A stretch of DNA of 64,000 bases, taken from Lottia gigantea (Eukaryota; Mollusca; Gastropoda; Lottiidae). The notes under the pieces are model-generated. The model was not told where the DNA came from, made no database searches, and saw only the letters and a list, made by a program, of their open reading frames with translations. The stretch is taken from positions 691,451 to 755,450 of the forward strand of contig NW_008710145.1 in the NCBI RefSeq assembly GCF_000327385.1, read 5' to 3'. Shown here piece by piece: positions 1 through 13,500 of the stretch. Both the position numbers and the translations under genes were made by a program. Within the stretch, counting starts at the first letter, position 1. Every line of letters begins with the position of its first letter.

Positions 1-356
1 GGTTTTTTCTTCATCTAGTTTAATACCACCTTTCCGTTTCCTAAAAATACAAGTTTGATTTAATTAAGAATGTACTTTTGAGCATAAATACAACAGTTAA
101 GATATAAAATATAAAACAAATGAATAAATTTGTGTTTCTCAGTTTTGTGCCAAAATTTTTGTTACTTAATAATAATCAGGTTTTCTTTTTGACTCCAAAA
201 TATGACTCCTAGGTTGATTAAGTCAAAGATAGCATAAATAAAATGTGCCGAAAAAGCAACCATCAATATCATTCTACAGAAAGAAATGACAACATAAAAT
301 CTACTCATTGCTTCTATTGAATCAAATGATCTGATAATGACAGGATAAGATATTAC

Positions 357-2226
357 CTGGGTTCCAAACCATTTTTCTTTGGTTGTTTCTTCTGTCTGGG
401 CCCAGTAAGTTTTTCATTGTTACCCAAAACTGACAAATCCTCATCTTCTCCAGAATTCTCTTCTTCACTTACATCTTCAGCTACAAAAATTGTCAATAAT
501 GAACATATTTTTTCGAGTTAAAGTAGAATATCTGGTTTTATGTTTTGATGAACTCATTAATGGTTTAGCTTTTAATAGATACCAAAAATTATGCCAAATT
601 TGGCTTATGTCATGGTAAAAATTCTCAAAAATATTCTCCAGAAATGGATGGGAGCAACTCCTCTAAAAAAGTGAAATATTATATCTGGTCCTAAATCTGT
701 GGATATCCCATACGTAACACGTCTTATGAACGAGAATGTTCAGATTGTCTGCGTAAAAAGCACAAGCAAGCACTGACCAAGATCAGCCATGCCTTTTTAC
801 ATATGAAGTTCAGCCATGCCTTTTTTACATATACAAAGACTAGCGCTAGTCCTTAACAGAAGTAAATCATTGTGACATGCCAATCAAATCACTCATGCAA
901 CATGGTCCTTCAGTAAAATGGCATAGATACAATATTTTCCCACTACTCGAAGATCGATCAAAGGATGGGTGCACCCGCGAATCAACATGATGAAGTTATG
1001 CCAAACAAAAACAATGGTAGAATTCAGCTTCTAGTGTACTTTATTACAGTGTTTGAAGAATGCGTCAGAATGGGCGTTTTGCCCATGCCGTAGAACGGAA
1101 GCAAGTGTGTAAATAGCAACTGTGCATGCCGAAATATGCATTTTGTTTATTGCTGTTGGAAAACGCGATGGATAACTAGCTACTGTTAAAACAAAATAAT
1201 GTCAGTTTGAAAAGGAGTTTGCCACTGCCTATTGTTGAATAGTGACCTGTTGCTTGCCAATAGTAACTCATTTCTTTTCAAGCACTCTAATCTACAAACT
1301 ACAGTACACTGTTGGAAGTACTACCCGTCTACTGTTTGATTAGCATCAAGTAAACAAGTCCGAAACAGAAACATTTGCCTAGCTATACTATCCCCTGGTA
1401 GATATTTTGACAGTTATTGGCTGGAGTAGAGTCAGAAAAACTAGGCCCTATTTTATGAGGATCTGTCACACTTTTGAAGATGCGTTTTTTCTCATAAAAT
1501 ATTAATTTACCTTTACGATGAGTGTAAATTATTGTTTTTTAGTATTACAGGACTCTGTGAATGACCCATGAATTTTTGGCTCCCAAGATGTCCAGCACTC
1601 AATGACAAATATAAGGGGTAATCTTAGGCAGTTTTAAACATTTAAATGGATTCCTTTCACACATTTGACACACATAAATACTTAAACGCCATGGTCTAAA
1701 GTGGGTGATCTTCACCAACGCTCCTAACAGCATTCCTGTCGACAATCGCTCCTCCAGTAGAAATACAAAAAAATACTAAAAAAATAGGAATTGTCCAGCA
1801 GCCGGACAGCCTGCGCTCGGCACCCAGTTTTAAATGGCCCATGTGAAAACAGTTCCGTTAAAAAACTTTGGACTTGAAGACATGACATAATTGGTGTAGG
1901 CTGTAGGGGGTTTATTTGAGTACGACTGAACAACAAAAACATCCATATTTCTGAATGTATTTGGGCTGACAGGTTGGATTTTAATAAATAGGTTTAAAAA
2001 ACGTGCACCTTCGGAGGTGTGGAAAAGGTCCCACAATACAGGGCCTTGTTTTCCTGTCTCTATATCAGCCCACAAATTTCAGAATAGCTATCATTTCACA
2101 CTCACAGACCCAGAGACAGAAGAGAGGCAGAGGCTGGAGAATACTATCTATAATTTATCATGCAGACGTACCCGCTGGTATATAATCAAGATCATCTTCT
2201 GAATCATAATCTTCCTCATCTGACAT
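357..2226 (-). CDS. CFDP1: CFDP1/BCNT (SWC5) N-terminus, first two coding exons, partial
   Basis: Two coding exons on the minus strand: 2226-2172 (ATG at 2226, reading MSDEEDYDSEDDLDYIPA) and 480-357. They join in phase (1 base + 2 bases) across an intron with a GTACGT donor and an AG acceptor; a GTAATA donor follows at 356, so the gene continues beyond the left edge. The visible 59 residues are a very acidic N-terminus rich in Glu/Asp/Ser, followed by a basic stretch (RQKKQPKKNG). This fits the start of craniofacial development protein 1, the animal BCNT/Swc5 protein of SRCAP-type chromatin remodellers that load H2A.Z. The diagnostic C-terminal BCNT domain is outside the window, so the call rests on N-terminal composition and on the neighbour TMEM170A, which is also next to CFDP1 in vertebrates. 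The 1.7 kb intron holds short open frames without a proper ATG that I regard as noise. Confidence 0.62.
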
Positions 2227-4361
2227 ATTGTTTAAAAATTTGAGGTTCAAAAATACATGAAAATGACAAAGGAACTTAGCAGCTAATATAATAGCATTAT
2301 GTTTGTGATTTCCTTAGACGCCATTAATTTACTTCGGCTCAATTTAACAGGCCGGTCCAAACCATTAGCTTCCAAAATACTCATTCTGTCACATTCAGAG
2401 TAGTCTGTACCGACCTGAATATTATTCTGAATTCTGGTTGTACTTTGTTTGAAGCGTCTCGTCTATAAAATACCCAAAACGTTTAACAAAGGCAAAGGTC
2501 ATTAAGATAAGTGAAGTATAATAATATTATATGGAAATATATAGGCTCTTGTATTGGAGCCATATAGCTTGTATCAAATTCTTAAAAATCTTACCCAGTG
2601 ATAATAATTATATTATTTCTTATAATGATTTCGCGCTTTCATTAAACGAGTTAATAACTTCCGCTACATTAAGAGAAATGTTCACTTTTTTGCAACTTTC
2701 TGATTTGTTTAGTTCTCAATCAGCAAGAGTACAAGGGAGAATCTGTTTCTTTAGCGATATGTTTATGATGTATGATGCCGTCTCTGACCGTCACTAAATA
2801 ACTGGCACCAATTGCTTAAGAGCAAAGTGAGAAACCATTTTAAGGAATACTATGTCTCAGTATGAACATACATAAAATTTAAGAATTTTAAACTTGGCCA
2901 ATAAGAGCATACAGTGAAGTAACCTAATTTCGTGCTAATCAATTTTTCGAGCATTTCCGGAAATGATTAATAATTTATATGTGCGACCTCGCGTGACCTC
3001 CGCATTTGCTTGTTTTGATAAACATGGGTTTTCTGTACAATGTCAGCTAGTAGAATGAATCCAGTAGTTTCAAGCAAGGTAAAATGTATTAATGTATACT
3101 TTGACAAATACAAAATGGCGGATTTCAGTTATTACCAAACGTCACCATTTTTTATCGGCCGAATTTCCTTATAATCCCAAGTGGTAATCGGAATTCCAAG
3201 TGTCGTATGCTAGAATGTAGTCGAACGAATGAGATCACGTGATCAACTAGCGGATTCCGTGTCAGCAGAAAATTTCGATGGAACACAAAGTGGGCCATAT
3301 TCTTATGTTGTTTCAGTGACTTTTAGCAATAAATCACGCTACATATCTTATTTTGTCAGTCACTATTTTTTTTTTAAATCGTGGTTCTTTGAAGGAATTG
3401 TCACTAGTTATAATGAATTGATATTAAAGATAAATACTAAGAGAAGTTAATTATACCACCCGGTATCCATACAACATATTTTTCTCGACTTATTTATAGA
3501 TCAAACATTGTACACGAAAATAGGTGACGCATTCTGCTGCTGTTGCCGAATTGGTTGCTCATGAAATATGGGTCAAAGTGAAGAATTCATAAAGAAAATC
3601 GAAACAAACCAATTTTAATTATTTTGTAGAATATCTGAGGAAACATTTAAGACATAAAAAAAAAAATTCTTTTTTTTAACTTTGACGAAATTCGATGTTG
3701 AATCCTTATATGCACGAAAATAGGTTAGACCACTGTATATTCATCACTATCAGTGACAGTAGATATATTTGGTGTCATAAATAACATAACAGGATCCTTA
3801 TATAATCCAATAAATCCAAAAAAACTTAATAATTATCTTTTCAATATTTACTTAAGTTTATGAATTTTCCAGATTTTACAGAGGTTCTGTTGTAACTTTA
3901 TGACACCAGGTAAGTTCACAGATAAATATACACTCATATTGACCATTCTTGAGAACTTAAATTTCATTCTAAGAGTATCACTTTAAAAGGTAACGGTTAA
4001 TACTGTAAAGTGTAGTGCACCAATCCTGGAGTTGCAGTATTTACGTCAAACTATTTAAACTTAAAAGAAAAGTCTCAATTATTTACACTGACTTAATAAC
4101 AATCAATAGATATTGTTACTGTATATGAAAATTAGATGTTAGTACAGTTACGGTTCTTCATGAAAAGATACATTCACTAATTGGCACAAGTTCCGAATTC
4201 CTTACCTTAATATTAAACTTACGCATTTGTGAAATTTATTTGAAGGAAAAATCTGTTAAAACTTTCTGCATTTTATAAATTGAATATTATTATAACATCC
4301 TGGTAATGAATGATGTTAATTCTATTTCTAAAAATATACTTTTATCTTACAGCACGTAGAG
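2227..4361. other. Intergenic region between divergent CFDP1 and TMEM170A
   Basis: About 2.1 kb separates the two start codons, which point away from each other, so promoters for both genes should lie here. It holds an 824 bp family A element (2912-3735). The TMEM170A coding exon has an AG acceptor just before 4353, so an upstream untranslated exon is expected; a good donor (CAGGTAAGT-like) at 3906-3912 is a candidate. No TATA box or CpG-rich block stands out. Confidence 0.4.
2912..3735. repeat. Family A inverted-repeat element (MITE-like), copy A1
   Basis: An 824 bp non-coding element flanked by TA on both sides (2910-2911 and 3736-3737). Its left end reads CAGTGAAGTAACCTAATTTC and the right end, reverse complemented, reads CAGTGGTCTAACCTATTTTC, giving imperfect terminal inverted repeats of about 20 bp. 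TA target sites and a CAGT terminus are typical of Tc1/mariner-type non-autonomous elements. No transposase frame is present. A second copy at 59462-60162 is clearly related along its whole length but lacks about 125 bp of the middle. Confidence 0.8.
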
Positions 4362-5469
4362 ATGGCATCGGCTGGAAAAGATTTTAAAACTGAAGATTTA
4401 GATTCAGTTTTAAATGTGATAGGACTGTCACCTAATGATCCTCTAGATAGTTTTGGGGGTAATTTAATACTTGATTCTTGATAACAAGTTTATCTTTTAA
4501 AAAAAGGAAATATACGCCTATCATTTCTTAAAGTTTTATCTAAACATTTCAACACACCTGCAAGATCATGTAACATTAGGCCTAACTATTATGTGGATAC
4601 AATAATTTTATATTCAGTACAAGCTTACAATATAAAATGATTTAAAAATAAAGCTAATTTTGTTATTTACTTTTTAGAGATGTGGTATCAAGTATTTCTA
4701 TGGACATTGTTTTCCTCTATGTTTGTGCACATCATTGCTTGCTTGATTTCTTTGTGTCAGTTACGAAAACACACAGTAGGGCGATGGATACCTCTTAGTG
4801 TTTTTGCCATGGGTGTTATCTCCCCTTTGACTGGTGGAGTTGTGTCAAGTAAGCATTTTTTGTTTGCATGTGAAAGTTCATCTTCCTTTCAAAGGCTACT
4901 CTTGTATGTGGGCTACTAATTGTTTTGTAAACTCTGAGAAACAGCATCTTTGTTAATGGTTTATTTCGTTTTTTATCCTCACAGTTTATCAAAGATGTTG
5001 ATAATGAAAAGCTTAATTGGTGACACCTGGCCGACCTTTTGCCGGCTGCATAACAAAAATTTGTGTTTAAGCTTGTGTATATCTATTAACACTTGATGAC
5101 TTAAATTTCTTTCATGGAGCTGGGCTACTTCTAGCAATTACATACTAGACTGAGTGGCTGTCACATGTTAAAACTGTTTCCATTCATTCTATAATATAGC
5201 TATGTCTTATTTTCTTGTTTTTCATTAAACTGGAAGATATTTCAATTTTTTTTGTGTTAAATACCTTTGTCCAATTGATATTTTTTTTACAGTACATAGA
5301 AACTAGTAACAACTTTGTATAATTTGTTTGCATTTCAGGTGCTGCAGTTGCTGCCTTGTATAGAGCATCTGGCTTTGTTATGATGCCTTTTTATGCCTTA
5401 GTTTGGGGTGTGGGACAAACAATAATTGTGTGTTTTGTGTCGTTTACACGAATATTAGCAACTTTATAA
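4362..5469 (+). CDS. TMEM170A: TMEM170A-like membrane protein
   Basis: Three coding exons: 4362-4458, 4678-4848 and 5339-5469 (399 bases, 132 aa). Phases 1/2 and 1/2 close exactly and all splice sites are GT-AG. After a 33-residue hydrophilic N-terminus there are three hydrophobic segments: around WYQVFLWTLFSSMFVHIIA, then the PLSVFAMGVISPLTGGVV region, then ALVWGVGQTIIVCFVSF. The protein ends RILATL, as vertebrate TMEM170A does. The segments SSAAVAALYRASG and GVGQTIIVCFVSFTRILATL match the family closely. TMEM170A is an endoplasmic reticulum/nuclear envelope protein reported to influence ER sheet formation and nuclear pore assembly. It lies head-to-head with CFDP1. The start is the first ATG of the exon that yields the family length. 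Confidence 0.93.
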
Positions 5470-5982
5470 CCAAAGAGTGTAACAATGAAACTAAGCATAT
5501 CTGTGATAAAATTTTGAAAAGTTGGAATGTTTTGATAAACTGAAATCAGTTGACTTTTCATCAAATTAAATCTGTTATGAACTTGGAATAGCAAACCCAC
5601 AGCCAGAAGTTATTGCATGTAGTTCAAGACTACGCTTAAAGGGGTACAACTCTTAAATTTTACAACTGTTACTGTTTCCTGTTAAAAGAATATCAGTTTT
5701 TAAGGATTCATTCATACATTGTTTATCAAGAGGTAAACATATTACACTCCCAAATTTGTTTAAGGTTTTTTTTTTTTTTACTTTACTGTTATAAATCAAA
5801 ATGAATTCAATTGCATTCTAGCAATGTTTAGCTGAGTGACTGAAAAAAATTACTGTACTTCAGACCACTTTCATTATTGAACAGTATTTAGTGCAATGAG
5901 TTTTTTTTACTGTTATTTATTACTTATTAAATTGCAGCCGTGGCCTATTTATTGGTTATTTGTTATCTGATATTAAAGATCT
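5470..5982. other. TMEM170A 3' region / SIRT5 upstream region
   Basis: About 0.5 kb between the TMEM170A stop codon and the SIRT5 start codon, both on the plus strand. It must hold the 3'UTR of the first gene and the promoter or 5'UTR of the second. AT-rich with T runs; no clear polyadenylation hexamer, repeat or open frame seen. Confidence 0.4.
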
Positions 5983-8900
5983 ATGACATGTTTATTAAGA
6001 AGGTTTCACCCCAATATAAGATTAGTCAAGATTCAAATCATGGCAGTATGTATATTTTTGTTTCATTGTTTTTGAGCCTAATATTGTAAAATTATTATAA
6101 AAAAATAAATTTTCCATGGCAACATAACAGCAAACTGTCTGTGTGTAATTACTATAAATTATCACAAAATGTATGTTAAATAAAGAAATATTGAGAGAGT
6201 TCCAATGTAGTAGTAGTGGAATTCATGAGGGAACTCATTAAAACACTTTCATACCTTTGATCCCAGAATTTAGCCACAGGACATAGATGCTGGTCTCCAA
6301 CTCATGATCTTTATGTTAGCTTGATATTGGTTGATATCATAGCATAAACTACATATCATTATTAATGGGATTATAAAAAGGCTTTCTTAACTTTTTATGT
6401 GTATGTGATACTAATAGTATTGAATCATACCATTCAAATTTTCAATCAGACGTCTGTGGATCTTGCAAATCCAATTAAACTAAGTGATGGATGATTTCAC
6501 TTAGGTATTATTAGAAACTTTGAGATAGTGACATCATTGAACGCTTAGATTTGGTGCAAATTTATTTTATCAATGTCCCCAATACACAAAAAGTTTAGAA
6601 AACCTTATTTACAATCACTTTAATAATTATATCTTAAATATACTTTAAACATGTTTTCAGAAACGACCCAGTTCTGATATGGCTGGTTTTAGAGAAGAAT
6701 TCTCCAAGGCAAAACACATAGTAGTATTAACTGGTGCTGGGGTAAGTGCAGAGAGTGGGGTACCAACATTCAGAGGTGCTGGAGGTTACTGGAGGAAATG
6801 GCAAGCTCAGGTAGATAATCAGTTATAAATGAAACAGTAGTTTAAAAGGGAAACAGTCTAATAACATTCAATTCTACTAATATTACTTTTTTATCTAGAA
6901 TTTCTGAAAGTTAGATAAAAGTCCTATAACATATAGACAACTAAGCTTGATTTGAATTATACTTTCAAGATATTACCAAGGCATAAAACAAGAAAACAAC
7001 AAAATTGCTGATTGAATAATTTTCATAAGAATTAGAGGCACAATAAATATCTGTAAAATGATCCAAATTGATTGTAATTTCTGAATATTTTTCTAGCAAC
7101 TGGCATCTCCTGAGGCTTTTACTGACAATCCATCCTTAGTATGGGAATTTTATCATTATAGAAGAGAAGTTATGGCCTCAAAACACCCAAACCCAGTAAG
7201 TTGTTTTAACAGATACTATTAATATTATTATGCTTTCTCCAAATTACAAAGAAAAGAAAATATATTTATTATATGCATTGTGCCTAAACTGTAAACAAAG
7301 GAAAATAAACAAAAACAAAAATTGAATACAAATGTATTTGAAGTAATTGACTTATCTGATTATTTCAAATTGTTAAGATGCCAAGTTATCAAATGTTATA
7401 TTTGTGGTTTAGGCCCACATTGCCATAGCAGAATGTGAAAAGCGTTTAAAATCCCAGAATAGAAGAGTTGTGATTGTTACTCAGAATATTGATGGTTTAC
7501 ATAAAAGAGCCGGATCAGAGGATATTATAGAATTACATGGTAAGTTTTCATACACACAGGACAAACTCTCTAAAGCAATAGCTGAAAGTATTTTGCCTTT
7601 CAAACCTATTGCAGATTATTTCAAAACAGAGTTTCTTTTTTTAGAGAGGTGTAAAATAGGTGAAGCCAGTTCTCCAATCCTTTTCATAATTAAATGTATA
7701 TCTTTGAATATAACTGTGAATAACATATTGTTGACTAATTTTTGAAGTATGTAACACAGATTTTAACTGAATACATTAGACATTAAGTATAAAATCATAT
7801 AAAATCAAGTCATAAGTACTGTACAATCCTCCTCTACCTTACAAAGTCAGGCGCCCGTCATGCAAACAAGTCAACTAAAATATTGATCTTCATTCTCAAA
7901 TGAAGACTCACCTTGGCAAATGGTTATTTGTGGAATCCATCATTAGAATAAAGTTTGTATTTAGACATTGTATTGAGCTGGGTTAGAATGTTTGCTGTTA
8001 TATATTCAACATATTATGTTAATTTATTGTAGGTAATTTGTTTAAAACAAGATGTCTAAAATGTGGAGAAATAGCAGTTAATAATGATAGTCCTATTTGT
8101 GAAGCTCTACGAGGAAAAGGGCAAGTTTCAAATTTACTGATTTCACCTCATGATTAGAATTAATTCATCTTATTCTGCAATATTGAAACCCATAGTTTGT
8201 TAGTTTATATGTTGAAGTATCCTTTGATTACTCAGTCATAAGACAAAAGAGAAGTAAAACATATTTATAAAAAGTGTGAAATTATTTCAGGGCTCCGGAA
8301 CCAGACGCTCCAGATGGTAAAATTCCTGAAGACCAGCTTCCAAGGTAAGTCTCTGGTTTTTGGTGATATCATATAAGTTCCTGTTCAGTATTTTTTGTTG
8401 TTCAGTGTCAATCTAAACCGTGATACAAAACAAAGACTGGAAGTATTCTAAACAAGATGTTAAATTTAAATTTTAATTTTTAGATGCAAGAAAACAGATT
8501 GCTCTGGTTTATTGAGACCCCAAGTTGTCTGGTTTGGGGAAAATTTGGATCCAAAAGTTTTGGACAAATCTTTTTCAGAATTAGAAAACTGCGATCTCTG
8601 TTTAGTGGTAAGTGTTGTAAAAAGTATTGAGGTGAGAAAATTGTTTAATAGAATTTTTCTCATTTCTTAATAATGTTCATATTGTGTAAGTTGCACAAAT
8701 TTGCAATTTAACTTATTCATCTTCATACTCTTTATATATCAACAAAAAAAACCATTTAGTATATTGATTTGCTTTGTAAGTTCTAATACTAAACTATTTC
8801 AATGCAACAAATATTTCCACATTTTAACAAATTATTATTTGATAATGTAGGTAGGAACATCATCTGTTGTTTACCCAGCTGCCATGTTTGCACCACAAGT

Positions 8901-9438
8901 AGCCAGTCGAGGTGTTACTGTAGCAGAATTTAATATTGAAGATACTGTATCTACCGGGGTTTTTAAGTTAGTTTTCATTTAAGTGTATATCATTATCAAC
9001 CCGTTGCCCAAAACAACCAAAATAATACATTCATAAGTTCCTTTTATGGCCAGATCACCAGAATAACACATAAATCTATAGTTACGCTGAAATTTGTTAA
9101 TTCGAAGGATTATAGTAAATTTTCCATTGGGTAATGGCCAATGGTAGCACATTAATATGATATTTATGAAAGCATATTACATACTAATAGGCAAAGATAT
9201 AATATTTTAACAGTGGAATTACTTTATTATTTTAAATAAATATATTTTATATTATCTTTGCCTTTTATTATACAGACTGCACCTGGAAATTTAAAATTCC
9301 ATTTAAGCAAGAGTTAATGAAAACAGCATTATTCTTCCCTTGGTTATGTTTTTAGCACTAATGTTAGATCAATTCTTTTATTGTAGGTATCATTTTCAAG
9401 GACCTGCTGGAGAGAATTTACCAATAGCTTTAGCTTAA
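5983..9438 (+). CDS. SIRT5: SIRT5, mitochondrial NAD-dependent lysine deacylase
   Basis: Nine exons: 5983-6045, 6661-6810, 7097-7195, 7413-7539, 8033-8120, 8291-8344, 8484-8607, 8851-8966, 9387-9438 (873 bases, 290 aa). The class III sirtuin fold is complete: NAD-binding [15 protein letters not shown], the QNID motif, catalytic His146 in IIELHG, a zinc site made of CLKC and CKKTDC, and [10 protein letters not shown]. Tyr90 and Arg93 in [11 protein letters not shown] match the SIRT5 pair (Tyr102/Arg105 in human) that selects succinyl, malonyl and glutaryl lysine. The ATG at 5983 is preferred to the overlapping ATG at 5988 because only it is in phase with exon 2. It gives a 21-residue Arg/Leu-rich start without acidic residues, which looks like a mitochondrial presequence. 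The fifth intron begins GC, not GT (8121), with an otherwise strong donor. Intron 1 holds a family B repeat. Confidence 0.97.
6361..6625. repeat. Family B palindromic MITE, copy B1 (SIRT5 intron 1)
   Basis: Begins ATTAATGGGATTATAAAAAG and ends with the inverted counterpart around AACCTTATTTACAATCACTT, matching other copies whose ends read near ATTAAAGGGATTGTAAAGAG. The centre contains CAGACGTCTGTGGATCTTGC, shared with copy B2. Non-coding, inside the first intron of SIRT5. The exact ends are uncertain by a few bases. Confidence 0.65.
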
Positions 9439-10517
9439 CATGATACAGAATAACTGATTTAATTTCTATTCTTTCAATCAATATTTTCTTTATGAGATAT
9501 TAATTTAATAATGAATCACAAACCGAACAAACTGATGCCCATCAAAACCATAAGCTTTAATACATACATGCCCATACTGATGTATATTTGAGATTGTATT
9601 TTATTTTATTATCTAATTATCTGGATCTCAGCTGTTTGCCTATAGTAGAGCTATGATATTGGTCCAATTAAAAACATGAACAGTCCTATTCAATTTCAGG
9701 AAGTCTATCAACACAATGTATAGTATCAGTTATCATTTATTTTAGTAATTAGCAGTCGTTGAAAGTCAAACAATGCTTATAATCATTGATTCCCAATCAT
9801 AAGTCACCAACGTCTTGTATTTTGTTTGTTTGTGTTGATTAAGGAAATATAAATTTGCATTTTGTGTTAAGAGTTGACTTACATTGTAATTTCCTTCATC
9901 AAAACTATCATAATTAATCAAACAACTTTGCTCCACTTACTACTAGCTAATATAAAATTTTTTGTTTTGTAAAATATATTCTGAATTAAAGAAGATTTTT
10001 ACTAAGAAATTAAGTTTTTCATAGCCAATGTCGGGTCTGATTCTATATTTTTATACGCCCACATGAAAAAATATTTAGTACGAGTTATTGCCCTTGTTCT
10101 TGAAAACGTGTTAAACTTTTAGTCCAAATATTTTTTTAAAGAACAAAGCTGCCAGTGGGTGTATATTACCTTGCCTGGCAAGCTATCTTTACAGTTGGCA
10201 AGGCTTCTCCATATTTTCAAATATGACAATTGACTGTACTACTACCAAAATAACATTATTCACAATAGTTGTAATGAAAACTTTGAAATAAATTAGACTT
10301 TTTTGGCTTGTCTCGTGTAAATTAGGCTATTTAAATATAGAATCTAGGGGTTTCATTGTCTGAAGAGACATACCCTATTTCTTTTGCAATAAAAGTCTAT
10401 TCCAGATAACAATAATTTGCTCTAATTGAAAATACACGGTTAACATGAAATAAATGAAATATTTTCGATTTGATTTATGTGACAAATGCATTATTTACAT
10501 TGAGTGTTCATAAAATA
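9439..10517. other. Convergent 3' region between SIRT5 and IMPACT
   Basis: SIRT5 (plus) and IMPACT (minus) end facing each other, so both 3'UTRs lie here. AT-rich, no gene recognised. A stretch near 10050-10110 (TATACGCCCACAT and TTATTGCCCTTG) resembles part of the dispersed repeat at 52036-52280. Confidence 0.4.
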
Positions 10518-13500
10518 TCATTTAGATTTTTTACTTTTAGGACCTTTCTTCTCGCTCTGAAATAACAAACACATTAACGATGTTAGTTTTTTTATTGATT
10601 TGATGATAACACGATAATTAAAGGAATTGTAAAGAGGTTTTCTATACTTGTTATGTTAACACTGATAATATTAATTTGCACCTTTTTAATTTTCATTCTG
10701 ACGTCTGTGGTCTTGCAATTCCACTAAAACTAATGCGTTTTATGACGTCACTAGAGAGGAACTGCATAGATATCATTTGTAGCTTCCGGTAGCTCCCCTC
10801 TAATGACGTCATAAAACGCATTGGTTTAAGTGGAATCGCAAGAACCACAGACGTCAGAATGAAAATAAATATGGTGCCAGTAACATCACCAGTATTATTC
10901 ACATGAGATATGATTATTAATATATGCATAAAAAGGTTCATCAAAACCAGATAAAAACTCTAATCTATCTTATCTCAATACAAGTAGACAAAATGAGAGA
11001 TACTGAAATATGCAACTACATTTTCATAACCATTTCACATAATGATATGCATGAATGAAAGAAAATTTATAGATTTGAGAATAAATGTGCATAATATGAA
11101 ATTTACCTTATTTTTGATATAACCACCCTGTTCAAGTATATTTCTAGCACAACAATTTATATGTTTAAATCTATCGGGACCTAAATGTATACCACCATAC
11201 CACCTTGTTATAACAACTAATACATTCGTAGCTTCTAAAATCTGTTATAAGTATATAAGAATCATAATAAAAGATGTTGAAGAATATAATTTTGTTGGTG
11301 AATTTGACTGAATTCTTAAGATCATGAAGCTGCTTTGAGATTATTCAACACTGTGTTCATTGCATCCAAGGCTAGGTGATATAAAGTGGAAATTTCAACA
11401 AAAACTAAGATTCTCTACCATGTATTTCAGAAATTTTATGTTTTGATTCAAAAAATAGTTTTGATTAAATTACCTCCATTAAATGAAGAATTCTATTTCC
11501 TGCATGTATTTCACCATCATCTTTACAATCTTGATACCAAACAGTATGTTTACCTTCTTTACATATTCTATATTTGATAAATGTAATACAAGTGTGAATG
11601 TAAAAACCAACTTGACATCAAAAGGAGTGTCAAGGTAATAAACATTGCTACAGTGTGGCATCAGGTGTTCAAAAAGAGTGAGCATGAGCTATATGCAAGT
11701 ACATGTAAATTAATGTCTTTAGGGTTTGTAACATTTATTTGTTGTTTATCATGTTGCATTTACAAGCAAATCTAATTATGAAAGACATAGTGTCTGTATA
11801 AACTGTATAGAATCTCACCTATATGCTTGTATATTATGTGTTGCTGCTGCTACTTTCCTATTTTCCAATAACTTTTCCATGACTAATTGCACCTATAAAA
11901 AATTATCATACCGCAGACATGACAATAGGATAATTTTTGTTAAAGTGACAGTGCAGGGTACATTTGTATATTTGTGAACCAACGAGACCATTACAATATA
12001 CACCCAAATATTTGTGTGCTGTTGTAGGACGAAGTCAGACTTCTAAAAATAAAAACAACCTTTTTTTAAAATTATTTCGAATTACAAGCAAATATGATTT
12101 GAAGATTATTATCTAATACATTGAGGGCATAAGATTTGAAACATACTTCTTCCTCCGAATGAACTGGTGCTAAATGAGCTTGAAAGACACTTTTTCTATC
12201 ATGAACAAATTCTCCATGTAAAATTTCTGGACATTTATTACCTGAAGCAGAAGTAGAACATATATAAGATTTTATTTTTCACTTCAATAATATTTTTCAG
12301 CAACAATTCTTTAAAAACATTTGAGGCTTTTAACAGTCATGCCTTATGAAATCAATATGCTCTATAATTTTGTTTTAAATGTGACTTACTTGTCTCCATT
12401 TCTTGTGTCTTTTTTTCATATTTCCCCGTATACTCATATTTATAATCTTCAAAATCTTCGTAATTCACAACATCTCCTCTTTCTTCCTCTTCTAGCTGTT
12501 CATCAATAACATCAATATCATTGACAGCACCAGCTTTTAGCACTCTATAATGGGCTGCAATAAAGGAAAGTTCTGTGTAAACTCTCTCTCTTAACAAGCC
12601 AAAACAATGTTTTACAAGAGACTGAATGTATCTGTTGATTAAACATCGATAAAAAACACCAATGACGTAGATTCACTGAAACCTGTTTCGTGATTTCACA
12701 TAAATTTATAACATCAATGTAGTAGAAGTGATTTCATCTATGTTTTAACATTTCAAAAACCACTATTTACTTTAGTTGTACAGTTTATATGAACATTAAA
12801 ATATAAAATCTAACCAATTATTACAGGCCTTATGTTATAACTTACCATGGTTGGCATCATCTAAAATTTCTTGTAAAAATTCTCTAATTTTCTCAATCCA
12901 CAAGTAAATTATACTATCACCCATATTCTCTCTTAAAACAAATAGACAATTTTTGGGTTAAAAAGCAGTTAGCATGTAGTGAGACTTATCAGTGGTAAAA
13001 GGGAAAACCTAAAGAAAATTCATGTATATTCTACTAAACTTAGATAAAAGTTGACGTTCTCTTTCATAAGGATTTATGGAGCTACAATATTATAAAGAAA
13101 TTTTGTCAAGTCAAAAGCTCATATGACTATCTGTGTTAATTTAAAATCTAAGCAAACATAAAGCTAGGACTAAAACAAGCTCGGTTTCAAAACCATCAAA
13201 ACTAGTCTCCATCATTTACAGCATGTATCTTGTTCATCATTCAGCTGTTGATTAATCATGGAGTAATCAAAAGAATTAACTAATCAGTTTCATATAGAAT
13301 ACTGATATAAACCATTAAACTTACATAAATATATCAGCTAAACCATTATCTAATACCCTTCTTTCATCTTTACTTAACCAGGAGGCTCTTTAAACAAGCA
13401 AACATTACATTATATTTTATATTCCTTCATTTGAAGTTGTTCTTAAGTTGTAGAAATATCACTTTCAAGAAATACCAAAAGAGAGCGCCATATTTCATTT

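Noticed and set aside
1724-2202. Overlapping open frames on both strands inside the CFDP1 intron (for example a minus-strand frame with KIQPVSPNTFRNMDVFVV)
   Set aside because: They lack a proper ATG and splice context, and I see no resemblance to a known protein. Frames of this length are expected in an intron of this size.
2531-2797. 88-codon plus-strand ORF starting with ATG between CFDP1 and TMEM170A
   Set aside because: Low-complexity, hydrophobic and AT-driven composition, with no recognisable domain or splice partner. Probably chance.
7470-7745. ORF of 91 codons in SIRT5
   Set aside because: Its first part is true exon 4; the rest is read-through into the intron past a strong donor at 7540.
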